In this document: positions 44,642 to 54,943 of the stretch, one piece after another
Layout of the letters: each line of letters begins with the position of its first letter
Position numbering within the stretch: position 1 is the first letter of the stretch
Origin: Blepharisma japonicum
Lineage: Eukaryota; Ciliophora; Heterotrichea; Heterotrichida; Blepharismidae
DNA: 64,000 nt
Assembly: GCA_949751835.1 (NCBI GenBank)
Contig: CATKHK010000003.1
Coordinates: forward strand, 372,001-436,000
Direction: 5' to 3'
Translations under genes and position numbers: made by a program
Notes under the pieces: generated by a model
Told to the model about the DNA's origin: nothing
What the model saw: the letters and a program-made list of their open reading frames with translations, nothing else
The model's database searches: none

Positions 44642-45973
44642 ATGGACATAGTTGCAAGCCTTTTCAAAAATATCAAATGCTCAAACTGCAACGAGCGACT
44701 CAAACTAATAGCAAAACGCCGAAAATGCAAAATCTGCAGTATTTTTTATTTAGAATTCATATTCTGTGCAAAATGCAGTATCAAAGAAGTCCCTGCTCAT
44801 TTAGGATTCATGTATGCTCGCCGCTATTGCTACCGCTGTTACATCAATATAAAAGTGAATATAGAACCACGCTCCCACAACTCCATCCATGAAGAAGAAG
44901 AAAACAATTCTTACGAGTTTTTAGAAGACAAGCCCGAAGATGGAGTCAAAGTCATTGCAGAAGCTGCAGGGTTTCCTACCGAAGAGATTGAAAATAATCG
45001 CCAAAACATCATTGAAGCTATGGGTGCGCTTGTAAAAGGTGTAAAACCGCTACCTTCTCGACATAGTGTACCATTAAAATAGGTTGACAAGGTGTTAAGT
45101 CAAACAGTACAGCTTATAGAAGACGATCCCAATAACCATTACAAAACCATTAGAAAAATTGGTGAAGGAGGATCAGGCAGCATTTTCCTAGTCGAGCATT
45201 TAGAAACAAATGAAAATTTCGCAATGAAAAGAATTCGTATAAAAAATCCAAGACAAAAAAACCAAATTCTCAATGAAATAAACTGCACGATATTGAGCCA
45301 GAATCCGAATGTAGTGACTTATTATGAGTCTTATTTATTTGACGATTTCATATGAATCATTGTAGAAGTCATGAAAACAAGCTTAACTGAGCTAGTTATG
45401 GATAGATGGGGAATGATCCCAGAGCATCTCATGGCATACATTTTCAGAGAAGTTTTAACCGGCTTAGCTAATTTACACCATGACCATAGAATTCATCGGG
45501 ACATAAAAAGTGACAATATTCTAATTTCATGGGACGGAAAAGTAAAGCTTAGCGATTTTGGATACGCAGCACAGCTTACGACTGAAGAAGATAAAAGAAC
45601 GACTGTAGTGGGAACTCCTTGCTGGATGGCTCCAGAATTGATTATAGGGAGCAGATATGATACAAAGGTCGATATTTGGTCACTTGGAATTGTGGCATTG
45701 GAGGTTGCAGAACGAGACCCACCATTTTTAAAAGAAAACCCCCTGAGAGCGCTTTATATGATTTCTAATGCTCCTTCTCCTGCTTTAAAAAAACCCGAAG
45801 AATGAAGTGATGAGTATGTTAACTTCGTAAGTTTGTGTCTTGTTAAAGACCCAGAACATAGGCCGAGCTCAGATGAGTTGTTGGCCCATCCTTTTATTCG
45901 AAGTGCCCCTAGCGATGCAGAATCTCTCTTTTGTGAGTATTTCCAAGAATGGGCATTAAAAAGGAAAAAATAG
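44642..45973 (+). CDS. FYVE-like zinc finger + PAK/STE20-type protein kinase (copy 2)
   Basis: The product has 438 residues after removal of a 15-nt intron, with two TGA as Trp (DDFIWIIVEV and PEEWSDEYV). Residues 14-65 form the FYVE-like finger (CSNCNERL, RRKCKIC, FCAKCS, RRYCYRCY). About 100-135 holds the PAK-like segment VIAEAAGFPTEEIENNRQNI with no CRIB before it. The kinase (about 160-425) has GEGGSG, FAMKRI, IHRDIKSDNIL, LSDFG and GTPCWMAPEL, all catalytic residues intact. Domain order and intron position match copy 1 at 12046-13403, but the finger and linker have diverged, so the duplication is old. It is likely a membrane-recruited Ser/Thr kinase. Confidence 0.9.
45068..45082 (+). other. 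15-nt intron in kinase copy 2
   Basis: GTACCATTAAAATAG, between codons, containing an in-frame TAG at its end. Removal joins RHS to VDKVLSQTVQLIEDD. Position 10 is A. Confidence 0.9.
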
Positions 45974-46133
45974 TTTGTAATTCTTTTAAATATCCTATTT
46001 ACCTCAAAAATAGTGTGGAGTAATTTTTGATTCCCGATATCATCTAACTGCCTAATTCTCTTCTATTCTTGTTCTTCCTCCGTGCCAAAATCAAATTCTG
46101 GAATCTATAAATTAGATAAAGCCTAATAAAAAT

Positions 46134-49100
46134 ATGAGCGAAGAAGGAATTTGCTGTCCAGTGTGCATGGAAAGATTTAATGACAGCCGCCACTCTCCTC
46201 TCCTTTTAGGATGCGGCCACACCTTTTGTCGGGACTGTCTCTGCTCACTTCACAAAACCAAACAACAGCTTAAATGTCCCCATTGCAACAAAGTTGATCA
46301 CCGAGCGCCAGATCTGCTGCCTAAGAATTACATCTTATCTGAAGTCGTCTTAAAATCGCTGTACAATACAACCACTGAGTCAGACCCGTGGTCTTGCAAG
46401 TTGCACCCTGGGGAAAACATTGCTTTTATGTCTCAAAGTACCCGACAACTCTTCTGTTCTGAATGTTTGAATGGGAAAAACGTCAAAGACCTGATTATGC
46501 TGGAATCTCAGAGCATGGCATCTCAGCTAAAAGTTTTCAAAGATCTCTATGATGGCTGCTCTGTACATGACTTACATTTAAGGGCTGAGGTCTGTGGGCA
46601 GTTAAGTGAAGCTTTAGAAGGGCAAAAACTGCGAGTTATTACGACTATTGATTCTGCCTACATGAGTGCAGTGCAAGCTTTAGAAAATCAGTTTACAGCG
46701 TATAAACAGAGGATTGCTACGGCTTTTAATAAGGAAAGAGATAAGTTGACAGATACTAAAGATTTATTGAATTTGTTGAAAGAAATGAAGTCTGGAGGGG
46801 TTCCAATGAACAAAATCACTCAGAGCATGCCAGTACCGAAACAGCTGCAAATAATTGGGGCTTTGATGTCCATAAGTGAAATTGGGATTTCAGCTGACCT
46901 GAAAAAGCTCGCTTATACACCTTTTGAGTTCCAAAATAAGATTGAATTGCCTTCTAAGGCCTTTGATGTAGCAGTTGCAATTATTGAAACTCCAGTCCAT
47001 TTGCTTAAAGGAATTGGCGCATCTATGGATACAGCTGAAAAGAAATTAAGTAGATTTGGCCCTCCTACAAATAGATGGGGCATTTTTGAGGGCAGAAATC
47101 AAATAGAAGCAGTTACCTTTACAGTTAATAAAAAAATGTTCATAACTGGAGTGGGGATTGGAAATGCTTATCATGTAGGAAAAACTGTGAAAATTGAAAA
47201 CTTAAAGGTCATTAATGGTTCTACTACGAATTCTCCAGCAATTTATGAAGATACTAATATTGATTTGTTTTATGAAGCCAATTCTTCAAAAGTAGTCAAA
47301 ATTTCATTTAAAAAAGCTGTGGAGTTGGAATGTGACCATGATTATACCATAAAAGCAGTCCTCAAAGGAGATGCAGGTGTTTTTAGAGGTGGAACTACAA
47401 CAAGGACCAAAAATGGGGAAAACGGGATTATTTTTAAGTTTAAAAATACTACTTATGATGCTGATGATGTAAAGAATGGAGAAAACGCAGATGACGGACC
47501 GCTTTTTGATATTTACTATAAATTAAGTATAGATCAATCTAGCTCTGATATGAAATTTTCTAGGTTCGAAAGCGCACAAGGGCAATGGGGATTCTTTTCT
47601 GAGCATCAAGTAGAAGCTTTTACATTTAGCTTTGACAAGCCAGTAATGCTTTCAGGTTTTGGAGTTGCAAACCCTGTACAGGAAGGCAGCACTTGCACCA
47701 TCAACTCATTAAAAATCCTTAAAGGAAACTCAACTCAAGGTCAACTAGTCTTCGAAAATCCTGAAAAAATGACTTTGACAAATAATGGTGCTGATCCAAT
47801 CACAAAAATCCAGCTTTCAAGCTTAGTAAAACTCCAAGCAGGAGAAAAATATACAGTCCGAATCGAAATTAAAGGAAGCGACTGGGTATTTCGTGGCCAA
47901 ATTTTCAAAGGAAATGTAATTACAGTTAATAAAATAACTTTAACTACAGAAAAAGCTGAGTACGCAGGAGGGGATACCAAAGATGGGGACAATGAAAGAG
48001 ACGGGCCATTAATTGACATTTATATAGCCTCAACCGATGCAATTTCTGCCTTTGGCATGGGAGAAGTCCCTGAAAGACTTGTAGAGCTTGCTGGAGGGGA
48101 AACACAAATTTGCAGATTTGAAGAAACTGATAAGCAATGGCACCTTAATAGCGAAAATCAGGTAGAAACATTTAGTTTTTCTTTCAGTGAAGACGTCCTT
48201 CTTACAGCTTTAGGTTTAGGAAACTGTGTTAAGGTAGGTAATTTTATCACTGTAGAAAACGTTCAGATCCTCTCAGGGTCTTGCTCTATAGGCCCTATAA
48301 TCTATAACTCAACGCAACAAGTCTGCTTGTATAACCATACAGATACGAACCCAGTGGTAAAGGTGAAACTTGAATCTCCATTAAAAATAACAGGAAACAT
48401 TCCGTATACATTAAGAGTTATTATGAGAGGGGAAGGCAAAGCTTATAAAGGGAAAAAATTCAGAGGAGCTGCAATCACGATGTCTGATGGAATAGTATTT
48501 AAATCTATGAAAAGTCGACTTGGAGGAACTGATAAGCGAAATGGTGACAATGAATCAGCTGGACCACTATTTGACGTTTATTATATTCCACTAGAAAAAC
48601 CATACTCTCTTGACCAATACAATGAGCTACTTAACTTGTTGTTCCCCAAGTTTACTGAAAAAAAGAGTCCTGAAGTGCTGCCTGGAGAAGAAAGCAAAGT
48701 CTGCAGGTACGCGACGACAGGATCTAGTTGGCATATAAATACAGACGGTAAGCAGGTCGAAGCGATCTCCTTTAAAGTCTCCAAAAACATACGGTTAACA
48801 GCATTAGGACTAGGAAACGCCCACGAAGAAAGCAAAAAGGTGACCATCAGAAAAATACAAATTAGAGAAGGCAAAAGTACCCGCGGAAACAAGGTTTATA
48901 ATCACAGCGCAAAGGAAAAGCTCATCAATATAGGCGAGGAAAGCAAGTTTGTAAGAGTAGGGCTTGAAAATCCTGTAATTTTGGAGCCAGAAACATGGTA
49001 CACCCTTAGAATCAAGTATAAGCAAGGAGCTCCAGTGTGCAGAGGGACAACTGTGAATAACCACCCATCAGCGAATGGGGTGCAGTTTGACTTTGAAAAA

Positions 49101-49181
49101 GCCAAATTCGATGGAGGAGACATGGAAAATGGAAGCCATGAGGTTCATGGGCCTTTGAGGGATTTTTATTTCCATCTATAA
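46134..49181 (+). CDS. RING-finger protein with four PHR domains
   Basis: The product has 1015 residues, with no intron or TGA. Residues 7-47 are a C3HC4 RING: CCPVCMERF, LGCGHTFCRDCL, LKCPHC. A degenerate B-box-like patch (SCKLHPGENIAFMS..FCSECL) lies near 90-115, and a helical region at 120-290. Four PHR (MYCBP2/BTBD-type) beta-sandwich domains follow at about 305-465, 475-635, 650-810 and 855-1015. Each has a (Q)W start, an EAxxF strand, a TALGLGN-type turn, VFRGxxF, and a final GGD..NG..xxGPLxDxYY signature. It is probably an E3 ubiquitin ligase using PHR domains for substrate or membrane docking. I know PHR with RING in MYCBP2 (RING C-terminal, two PHR); this order and number differ. Confidence 0.9.
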   Translation: MSEEGICCPVCMERFNDSRHSPLLLGCGHTFCRDCLCSLHKTKQQLKCPHCNKVDHRAPDLLPKNYILSEVVLKSLYNTTTESDPWSCKLHPGENIAFMSQSTRQLFCSECLNGKNVKDLIMLESQSMASQLKVFKDLYDGCSVHDLHLRAEVCGQLSEALEGQKLRVITTIDSAYMSAVQALENQFTAYKQRIATAFNKERDKLTDTKDLLNLLKEMKSGGVPMNKITQSMPVPKQLQIIGALMSISEIGISADLKKLAYTPFEFQNKIELPSKAFDVAVAIIETPVHLLKGIGASMDTAEKKLSRFGPPTNRWGIFEGRNQIEAVTFTVNKKMFITGVGIGNAYHVGKTVKIENLKVINGSTTNSPAIYEDTNIDLFYEANSSKVVKISFKKAVELECDHDYTIKAVLKGDAGVFRGGTTTRTKNGENGIIFKFKNTTYDADDVKNGENADDGPLFDIYYKLSIDQSSSDMKFSRFESAQGQWGFFSEHQVEAFTFSFDKPVMLSGFGVANPVQEGSTCTINSLKILKGNSTQGQLVFENPEKMTLTNNGADPITKIQLSSLVKLQAGEKYTVRIEIKGSDWVFRGQIFKGNVITVNKITLTTEKAEYAGGDTKDGDNERDGPLIDIYIASTDAISAFGMGEVPERLVELAGGETQICRFEETDKQWHLNSENQVETFSFSFSEDVLLTALGLGNCVKVGNFITVENVQILSGSCSIGPIIYNSTQQVCLYNHTDTNPVVKVKLESPLKITGNIPYTLRVIMRGEGKAYKGKKFRGAAITMSDGIVFKSMKSRLGGTDKRNGDNESAGPLFDVYYIPLEKPYSLDQYNELLNLLFPKFTEKKSPEVLPGEESKVCRYATTGSSWHINTDGKQVEAISFKVSKNIRLTALGLGNAHEESKKVTIRKIQIREGKSTRGNKVYNHSAKEKLINIGEESKFVRVGLENPVILEPETWYTLRIKYKQGAPVCRGTTVNNHPSANGVQFDFEKAKFDGGDMENGSHEVHGPLRDFYFHL

Positions 49182-49301
49182 GGTAAAATTAGATTAAATT
49201 GAATAATTAATTAGGATTTATGGGGAAGTGACGCCATCTTATACTTCATGTAAAGCCACATTAGTGGGTAATTTAAAAAACTAACGCCCTAATAAAGATT
49301 T

Positions 49302-51224
49302 ATGTCCTCTTCATTTACAGTCAGTCCGCAGCCAGAAAGCCGCTTTCGTCCTCGAAGTTTGACTCCAATGGTGAACTTTTCTCGTAAAACTCCAGACCCT
49401 GGGCAATCTGTGATAGCAGATTTTTACCAAAATGCATATATTGTTCCCAAATCTAAACTTATCGCTTTATCTCCTCAAACTGCCCCAATCACCTCTCAAG
49501 ACTCTGAAACAATATCTAAATCAGCTTTAATCCACCGCGTATCAGATCTCGAAAGGCAGCATCGTCAAGACAAAGCAAGGATTGAAAATCTGGAAAAGCA
49601 ACTTATTGAGCTGACTATGAAATATGAAGAAATGAAAACTGCGAATAAAATGCTTTTAGAAAAAAATAGCTGCAACGGTGGAGAAGTCCACGCTCTGTAT
49701 CAAGACCTTTTCCTGACTGATTTGAAGCAACAAATGAATGAAAAAACACAAGAAGCGGCAAAAATCAGGTCAAAGCAAGTCCAAACTATGAAAGAGCTAG
49801 AAAGTTTAAAGCGGGATAATTTTCAGTACCAAGCGACTTTAAAAAGGTATAGAACGTTGTTAGCAGATGCATTAAAAAAGCCTCCTATGGACTTTGCAGA
49901 CTCTTCATCATTTGTTAGTGCAATAGAAAGTGATGCAAGCAGCCGTAAACAAGGATCAAATTCAAATAGAAGGTTTCAACATCTTCTAGTTCAAGATAGC
50001 AGAGCAAGTTCTCCAGTCGGTTTAAAGCTAAGCTTAGTTTCACTTTCAAAACTAGAAAGACTTGTACATATCCTGAGTGCGCTTAATAAAGCTCAGACAG
50101 CCCTTGAGATCTGTAAAATCATATCAAGAGGTTCAAAGTCTTTAACAAAATCACAGAAATTGACTCTTTTCCTAATAGGAGGCAAAATAAAAGATGACTA
50201 TATAAAATGCTTTGAAAAAACACCTGACTTCATAGGCAGAGTTAGGGTAGGGAATGAGTGGATAATGCTGCATACACACGATAATGCAGACCAAGAAGAG
50301 CCGATTTTCCGAAAACTTGATGATTTAAAGTTTTCATCAAGAGAGCATGATTCCCTTGTTGTCCCAATTCTTATAGAAGACCAGCTTTCTTTTGCAGTTC
50401 AATGCCAAGACAAAGTTGCCAAAGACAAAAAAAAATCCTTTACGGCTGCAGATGAAGTCATGATAAAAATAATAGGAATTTCAGTTGCTTCAAGAATAAA
50501 CACTATATGGGCTATGAGAGACCTACATATAGAATTCACCAAAGCTACACAAATAGCAAGCATTGCTTCAGAAATCGTTTTGGCGAAGAGCCATAAAGAT
50601 ATAGCGAATAGACTAAGAAAAGTGTTAGCTGGCTACTGTAATTTTGAAGTGGTTGGGATAGTATTTTTAGATTCTACAACAAAAGAATTTTTTGTAATGG
50701 TTCACGACCCAAATGCTGAAGAATTTTATAGTGAGGGTGTTTTAAGATTCCCGATGTCAATGGGGATTACTAGCGAAGCATTGAAAAAAGGGGGCGTGAT
50801 GCCAGTTCCAAACCCGAGACTTTTAGCTTACTATAACCCTGAAATTGATAATGTAGCTGGAGCAAGAGAAGTGAGGAATATCCTTTTTGGGGCAATCAAA
50901 GACTATAAAGGAAACCCTGCAGCTGTAGTTCAATTAATAAATAAAAAAGACAACGAAATATCTGAAAAGGACTGCAAAACTCTAGAATCACTGCTAGGAA
51001 TGCTTGGAGGCTGCGTGTCTGCAGCTAATATTACTATCGAGCAGTTTTCTTTAACAATTGAAGCTAAAAGAGGCATAGAAAAAGTTGTAGAAAGTCTTGC
51101 AATGTCTGATTTAGGCTTAGTGGGGACAGATACAGAAATATCATCTATGTTCAATCAAATGATGATGCTAAGACATCAGCTTTCTGAGTGGTCAAAGTCA
51201 AGAAAAATGAATGTATTACAATAA
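49302..51224 (+). CDS. Coiled-coil protein with two GAF domains
   Basis: The product has 640 residues, without TGA. The first 75 residues are disordered. About 80-185 is coiled coil (IENLEKQLIELTMKYEEMKT). GAF1 (about 250-400) is weak (..ALEICKIISRG..SLVVPILIEDQLSFAV). GAF2 (about 420-595) is clear: a RFPMSMGITSEALKKG block, then RNILFGAIKDYKGNPAAVVQ and LINKKDNEISEKD, the layout of cyclic-nucleotide phosphodiesterase GAFs. No kinase, cyclase or phosphodiesterase domain follows, so it is probably a ligand-sensing scaffold. Family unknown; cyclic nucleotides are a guess for the ligand. Confidence 0.85.
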   Translation: MSSSFTVSPQPESRFRPRSLTPMVNFSRKTPDPGQSVIADFYQNAYIVPKSKLIALSPQTAPITSQDSETISKSALIHRVSDLERQHRQDKARIENLEKQLIELTMKYEEMKTANKMLLEKNSCNGGEVHALYQDLFLTDLKQQMNEKTQEAAKIRSKQVQTMKELESLKRDNFQYQATLKRYRTLLADALKKPPMDFADSSSFVSAIESDASSRKQGSNSNRRFQHLLVQDSRASSPVGLKLSLVSLSKLERLVHILSALNKAQTALEICKIISRGSKSLTKSQKLTLFLIGGKIKDDYIKCFEKTPDFIGRVRVGNEWIMLHTHDNADQEEPIFRKLDDLKFSSREHDSLVVPILIEDQLSFAVQCQDKVAKDKKKSFTAADEVMIKIIGISVASRINTIWAMRDLHIEFTKATQIASIASEIVLAKSHKDIANRLRKVLAGYCNFEVVGIVFLDSTTKEFFVMVHDPNAEEFYSEGVLRFPMSMGITSEALKKGGVMPVPNPRLLAYYNPEIDNVAGAREVRNILFGAIKDYKGNPAAVVQLINKKDNEISEKDCKTLESLLGMLGGCVSAANITIEQFSLTIEAKRGIEKVVESLAMSDLGLVGTDTEISSMFNQMMMLRHQLSEWSKSRKMNVLQ

Positions 51225-51287
51225 AATTTTATTTGTAAATTATCATTATTTATAAACTTTTCTTTTCTTCAATGCCCATAAAATACA

Positions 51288-52169
51288 TTATCTTAATCTT
51301 TTAGGTGTCACAATGGAATCACCTATATGTGAAAAAGGACTCTTTCGAGACCTCTCTAAACTTTTGTTATTTCTTAGCCTATTTGGCGGCTTTACATCAA
51401 ATGTTGACCTTGTTGAAGAACTAGGTGTCCTCCCTCCAGTACTTATAGAATAAATCCACAGTTTCTTATGATCCTCGTACAGCGGACTTTTTTTTCAGTA
51501 CTCTTCGTCTTCAGCTGCATAAGGGTTATCTTCCTCTTCAAGTTTTGGACTCCTCCTAAGTTTAACAGCTCCTTTAAACGACTCTCTGAATATTTTTTAC
51601 AATTTTTCTAAAATTTCTTTTAAAACTTTGTCTTTTTCAGCTAGACAATCTTTGAGTGCTTTTATGTCTTCTTGATTTTGTTTAGCGAGTTTTTCCATTT
51701 CCTCAATTTTTTCTTGTTGAATTGTTATTTTAGGCTCTGGAGTTGAACTTTGTTTTGGAGTTGGAGTTAAATTTCGGCTTTGAGTAGAGCTGAGTCTTCG
51801 TTTTAAGTTTCTGATCAGTGGCTTTCCTATAGATGCTGGCTTTAGTGATAGAACAGTTTCGCTATTTTTCAATATGATAATTCATGGAGACTCATTGGCT
51901 CCTTGCCGTTTCCACTCAGTTAGATTTGAACCTCCTCAGTAAATTTTCATCATTTTAGGCTCTTTTTTGCTGAATGCTGATGCTTTAGAAATTTCATCTC
52001 CAACATAGATACCTATTGGATTTAATGAGTTGTCAGCGAGATCTTTGTTGATTTCTCTCATCATAAGGACATCTTTCATGCTAAAGAGGATGAGCAGTGA
52101 AGGCTTGTCGTCAGGAAGGTTAAGATTAATAGATTCCCTAGTTTGCAAATCAAAGAGTGGTAAATTCAT
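51288..52169 (-). CDS. Thioredoxin-fold-like protein with charged C-terminal tail
   Basis: The product has 288 residues after removal of one 15-nt intron, with several TGA as Trp. The N-terminal 110 residues have the strand-helix pattern of a peroxiredoxin/thioredoxin fold: LPLFDLQTRESINLNL, SLLILFSMKDVLMMREINKD, IGIYVGDE, and ESPWIIILKNSETV at the end. No CxxC or peroxidatic Cys is present. A coiled coil (EKIEEMEKLAKQNQEDIKAL) and a Ser/Arg/Pro-rich tail (STGGRTPSSSTRST) follow. A redox role is therefore unlikely; a structural use of the fold is possible. The fold assignment is from pattern only. Confidence 0.65.
51586..51600 (-). other. 15-nt intron in the thioredoxin-fold-like gene
   Basis: On the coding strand the intron is GTAAAAAATATTCAG. 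It starts within a codon (phase 2) and removes an in-frame TAA. The frame continues about 100 codons with a clear protein-like sequence after removal. Position 10 is A. Confidence 0.82.
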
Positions 52170-52233
52170 TATTATAAATCAGTTATCTAAATATATATTG
52201 ATACATTTTGTATCAGCCGACTTATACGTTTGC

Positions 52234-53226
52234 CTATATCTGCTTTTTAACGATTTTTGTGCGTCGGCCTTGATTATCATCGAGAAAAGCTTTGGAAATA
52301 GCATTGGGACTGATAACTCCTTTTTTAGGATAAGGAGGCAGCCGAAATGAAGGCTTTGTGGTGGAAAGCGACGATCCTTGTCTGTTATAAGAGATTGAAG
52401 CACTGATATTGTCAGTGCTTGGAATTCTCATTGGAGGATTTGGAGAGTTGTTTGAAGAGCGAATAATTGGGGTTTTGAATTTATTTTCATCAGGGCTTTT
52501 GCTGCCAGGAGAAAACTTGCCTTCTTCGTAGCTTGAAAATTTTGAATGATGCCTTTTAAGAATTAAGCTAAGAAGATCATGTGACTTATGTTCTTGATAA
52601 GAAATATTTTGCCATAGAGAACTTATTTCACTACTGTCTTGAATATGTGATTCTTCTCCATATGAAATATCATGCACTTTTGGCCTTTCTTCGCTGCTTG
52701 CCCATTTTTTGGGTCTCGACTCAGCTTTATCGTACGAAATTCTGTTGAGTCTCAGCCTTTGTTCAGTTAGTTTCGATCTATTATTCTTTTTATTCTCTTC
52801 TTTTCTATTTATTTCTTTTGATTCTTGCTCAGTAAGACTTTTCTTTATCCTTTTTGCGTAAAATTCATTATGCCTATCACTAATCTCATGCCCCAAGTCT
52901 TCTTGCCATTGCAAAGTTTTATTTATTGAAGCTTCTTGTATATGGCTGTACGTTGATGCTTCTTCTTGCTCTATATGATAGCCTTTCAATTTATTCGAAA
53001 CAATTGAGATTGAAGCAGAAGAAGGATGCTCATCTTCATCCATATAGTGCCACCCTGAATACAAAGGATGTGGTTTATCTGGGTTTTCCACTCTGGGAGA
53101 TTCTTTTTTTGGGAGATCAATTTTATTTTCAGGGATCATCAAAAAGTCTACTTCTGAGTCTTCTTCTAAGTCTTTTTCAAAATCTTTTTCTATTTTATTT
53201 CCCCAATCATTATTTCAAGCTTTCAT
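52234..53226 (-). CDS. Charged, mostly disordered protein, 330 aa
   Basis: The frame runs from ATG 53226 (with one TGA as Trp right after the start: MKAWNNDWGNKIEKDF) to TAA 52234. The N-terminus is acidic. The middle is helical and basic (KRIKKSLTEQESKEINRKEE). The C-terminal third is rich in Ser, Asn and Pro (SPGSKSPDENKFKTP) and ends QGRRTKIVKKQI. No domain was recognised. The composition suggests a phosphorylated scaffold. It lies 64 bp upstream of the thioredoxin-like gene on the same strand. Confidence 0.7.
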
Positions 53227-53611
53227 ATCTCGGTTTGGGATGATTTTTGATGCATTTTGCCTGCTGTATTTTCTATATATATATTACTTTAGATGACAAC
53301 AATTGCCCATTTAGTAAAATATCATTAATAATCATTTTAATTAAAAAATTAATAAATATTTTTGTGGAAAAACTGAGTTTTAAGAATTGATAATATAGGC
53401 AATAAAACAAAATTTAAAAGCTTGGCTAGCCATATTTACTGAACTTTTAAAGGCTCTATTTTATTAAATATTGTCAGATAAGAAAATGTCATTATTTCTT
53501 AATCATACTTGAGGAATATTTTTATTCAAGATTTATGTTAATTAGACACTGGCACGATTAAATAATTAATTTAGCATTTTTAATAATTGAGAGAGTGATT
53601 ATTAAATCAAT
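53227..53611. other. Intergenic, 385 bp
   Basis: AT-rich; a run of alternating TA lies just upstream of the 53226 start. Nothing else recognised. Confidence 0.5.
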
Positions 53612-54625
53612 TTAACTCATATTATTATTGAGCACATATGCTAAACTTCGTCCTTCAGATATCATAGCTGCGGCATATCCAAATTCAGAAATCACTTTAC
53701 GTGATCCTTCTTTATTGCAAACATCTCCTAGGTTTCTTACAGTTATAAAAGGATCCTTTATGCATATAATTTTGGTCCACTGATTCTTAATTGGCTTGCT
53801 CTCTTTCCGAACACGCTCCAACCTTGATATATCTACTATTGTATCATACCATCCAAACGATTCGTAAAACCGAAAATAATTATAAAGGAGCTCCCCAATT
53901 GTTTCTGTATTTCTCTGAGCAAATTCTATATATTTCTCATAATCTCTGTCAAATCCGCAATCAAATCCTTGATAAATATCGGAAACTTTGCTATCATTTT
54001 GTAAATTGGGGAGAATAGGAGGTTGTCTCCTTTGCAAAAAATATATCACTAATAATGAATATGCATATTGAGATAATGTATGCTGCTTGGTATCTGCAAT
54101 TCCCATCAATTTGGCCCAATGCTTTACTGTAACAACTAGTTTTGCGACTCTTTCATCAATTTTACTATAGGTATTGAGTAGCTCAGTGTTTCTTATCGCA
54201 AAATAATTGTTAAGAGAAATACTAGAATCTATATCAGGATGAGAAGTAAGACGAAAATTCACAATACGAGTTCTTGCTTCTATAATATTTGAACTTATAC
54301 AAGAATTTTTGATGGTCTTCTTGATCCTTTTCAACACTTCAAGCTCTTCTACAGCCTGAGGGAACGTCAAGTTAAGATCTAAATCGCTTCCTGCGATTCC
54401 AAAGCCACTCCTTGCAGAGCCATAAATTTCTACACTGCAATCACTCCTAATTCCTAGTTTCATCATTCTGTCTAATCGGGATCTAATTCCTTCATAAATA
54501 CTGATTGTTTCATTGCTGAGGCGAATAGTTGTAAAAATAACTGCGATTTCTTCAGAAAGTGATTCGAAATCAATAATGATATTTATACGGTTTGTAGACA
54601 TTGGTTCTATAAGGTTGCTTATCAT
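53612..54625 (-). CDS. Non-canonical poly(A)/poly(U) polymerase (TUTase/GLD-2 type)
   Basis: The product has 337 residues, no TGA, no intron. The nucleotidyltransferase core has the helical GS motif and first two catalytic Asp in SARSGFGIAGSDLDLNL (about 69-87). The third Asp is likely in HPDIDSSISLNNY (about 129-141). A PAP-associated domain follows: VVTVKHWAKLMGIADTKQHT, SQYAYSLLVIYFLQRR and ETIGELLYNYFRFYE. The histidine and nucleotide-specificity positions cannot be assigned by eye. It adds nucleotides to RNA 3' ends in decay, small-RNA or mRNA control. There is no RNA-binding or zinc-finger extension, so it is a minimal enzyme. Confidence 0.9.
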   Translation of the reverse strand: MISNLIEPMSTNRINIIIDFESLSEEIAVIFTTIRLSNETISIYEGIRSRLDRMMKLGIRSDCSVEIYGSARSGFGIAGSDLDLNLTFPQAVEELEVLKRIKKTIKNSCISSNIIEARTRIVNFRLTSHPDIDSSISLNNYFAIRNTELLNTYSKIDERVAKLVVTVKHWAKLMGIADTKQHTLSQYAYSLLVIYFLQRRQPPILPNLQNDSKVSDIYQGFDCGFDRDYEKYIEFAQRNTETIGELLYNYFRFYESFGWYDTIVDISRLERVRKESKPIKNQWTKIICIKDPFITVRNLGDVCNKEGSRKVISEFGYAAAMISEGRSLAYVLNNNMS

Positions 54626-54943
54626 TTTCTATAGAATATTATTAGGAATAAAGTGTAAAACGTCCATTAGATAATTAGGTGCTCAGGCTAGGCAAAATCT
54701 ATTACTTTCTAAAATTATTTATATCAGCATTGAATAAAGCATATCTACACATCGAATTATGAGCATGCTCTTGATTAGATTTTTATTGATTTTGCTACTA
54801 CTTCCAAATATTTTTCAATTTTCTAAGACGTTGATCATATTTTCAGTTTGATAGTCAACTTATAAATTTGTTATTCTTAAAATGAACAAAATTTATCAAG
54901 ATTTTAGTTGTGTGATCATTTAGCATGTCGAAATAAATTAAAA
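54626..54943. other. Intergenic, 318 bp, with a possible micro-ORF
   Basis: The plus strand carries an ATG frame of 31 codons at 54759-54854 (MSMLLIRFLLILLLLPNIF.. ending in a TGA-Trp and TAG), a single hydrophobic segment. It may be chance in AT-rich DNA. Otherwise nothing recognised. Confidence 0.3.

Noticed and set aside
51465-51480. A 16-nt GT..AG segment first taken for a second intron in the thioredoxin-like gene
   Set aside because: Recounting the eight-T run at 51488-51495 shows that the unspliced frame is open and gives a good protein, so no intron is needed.
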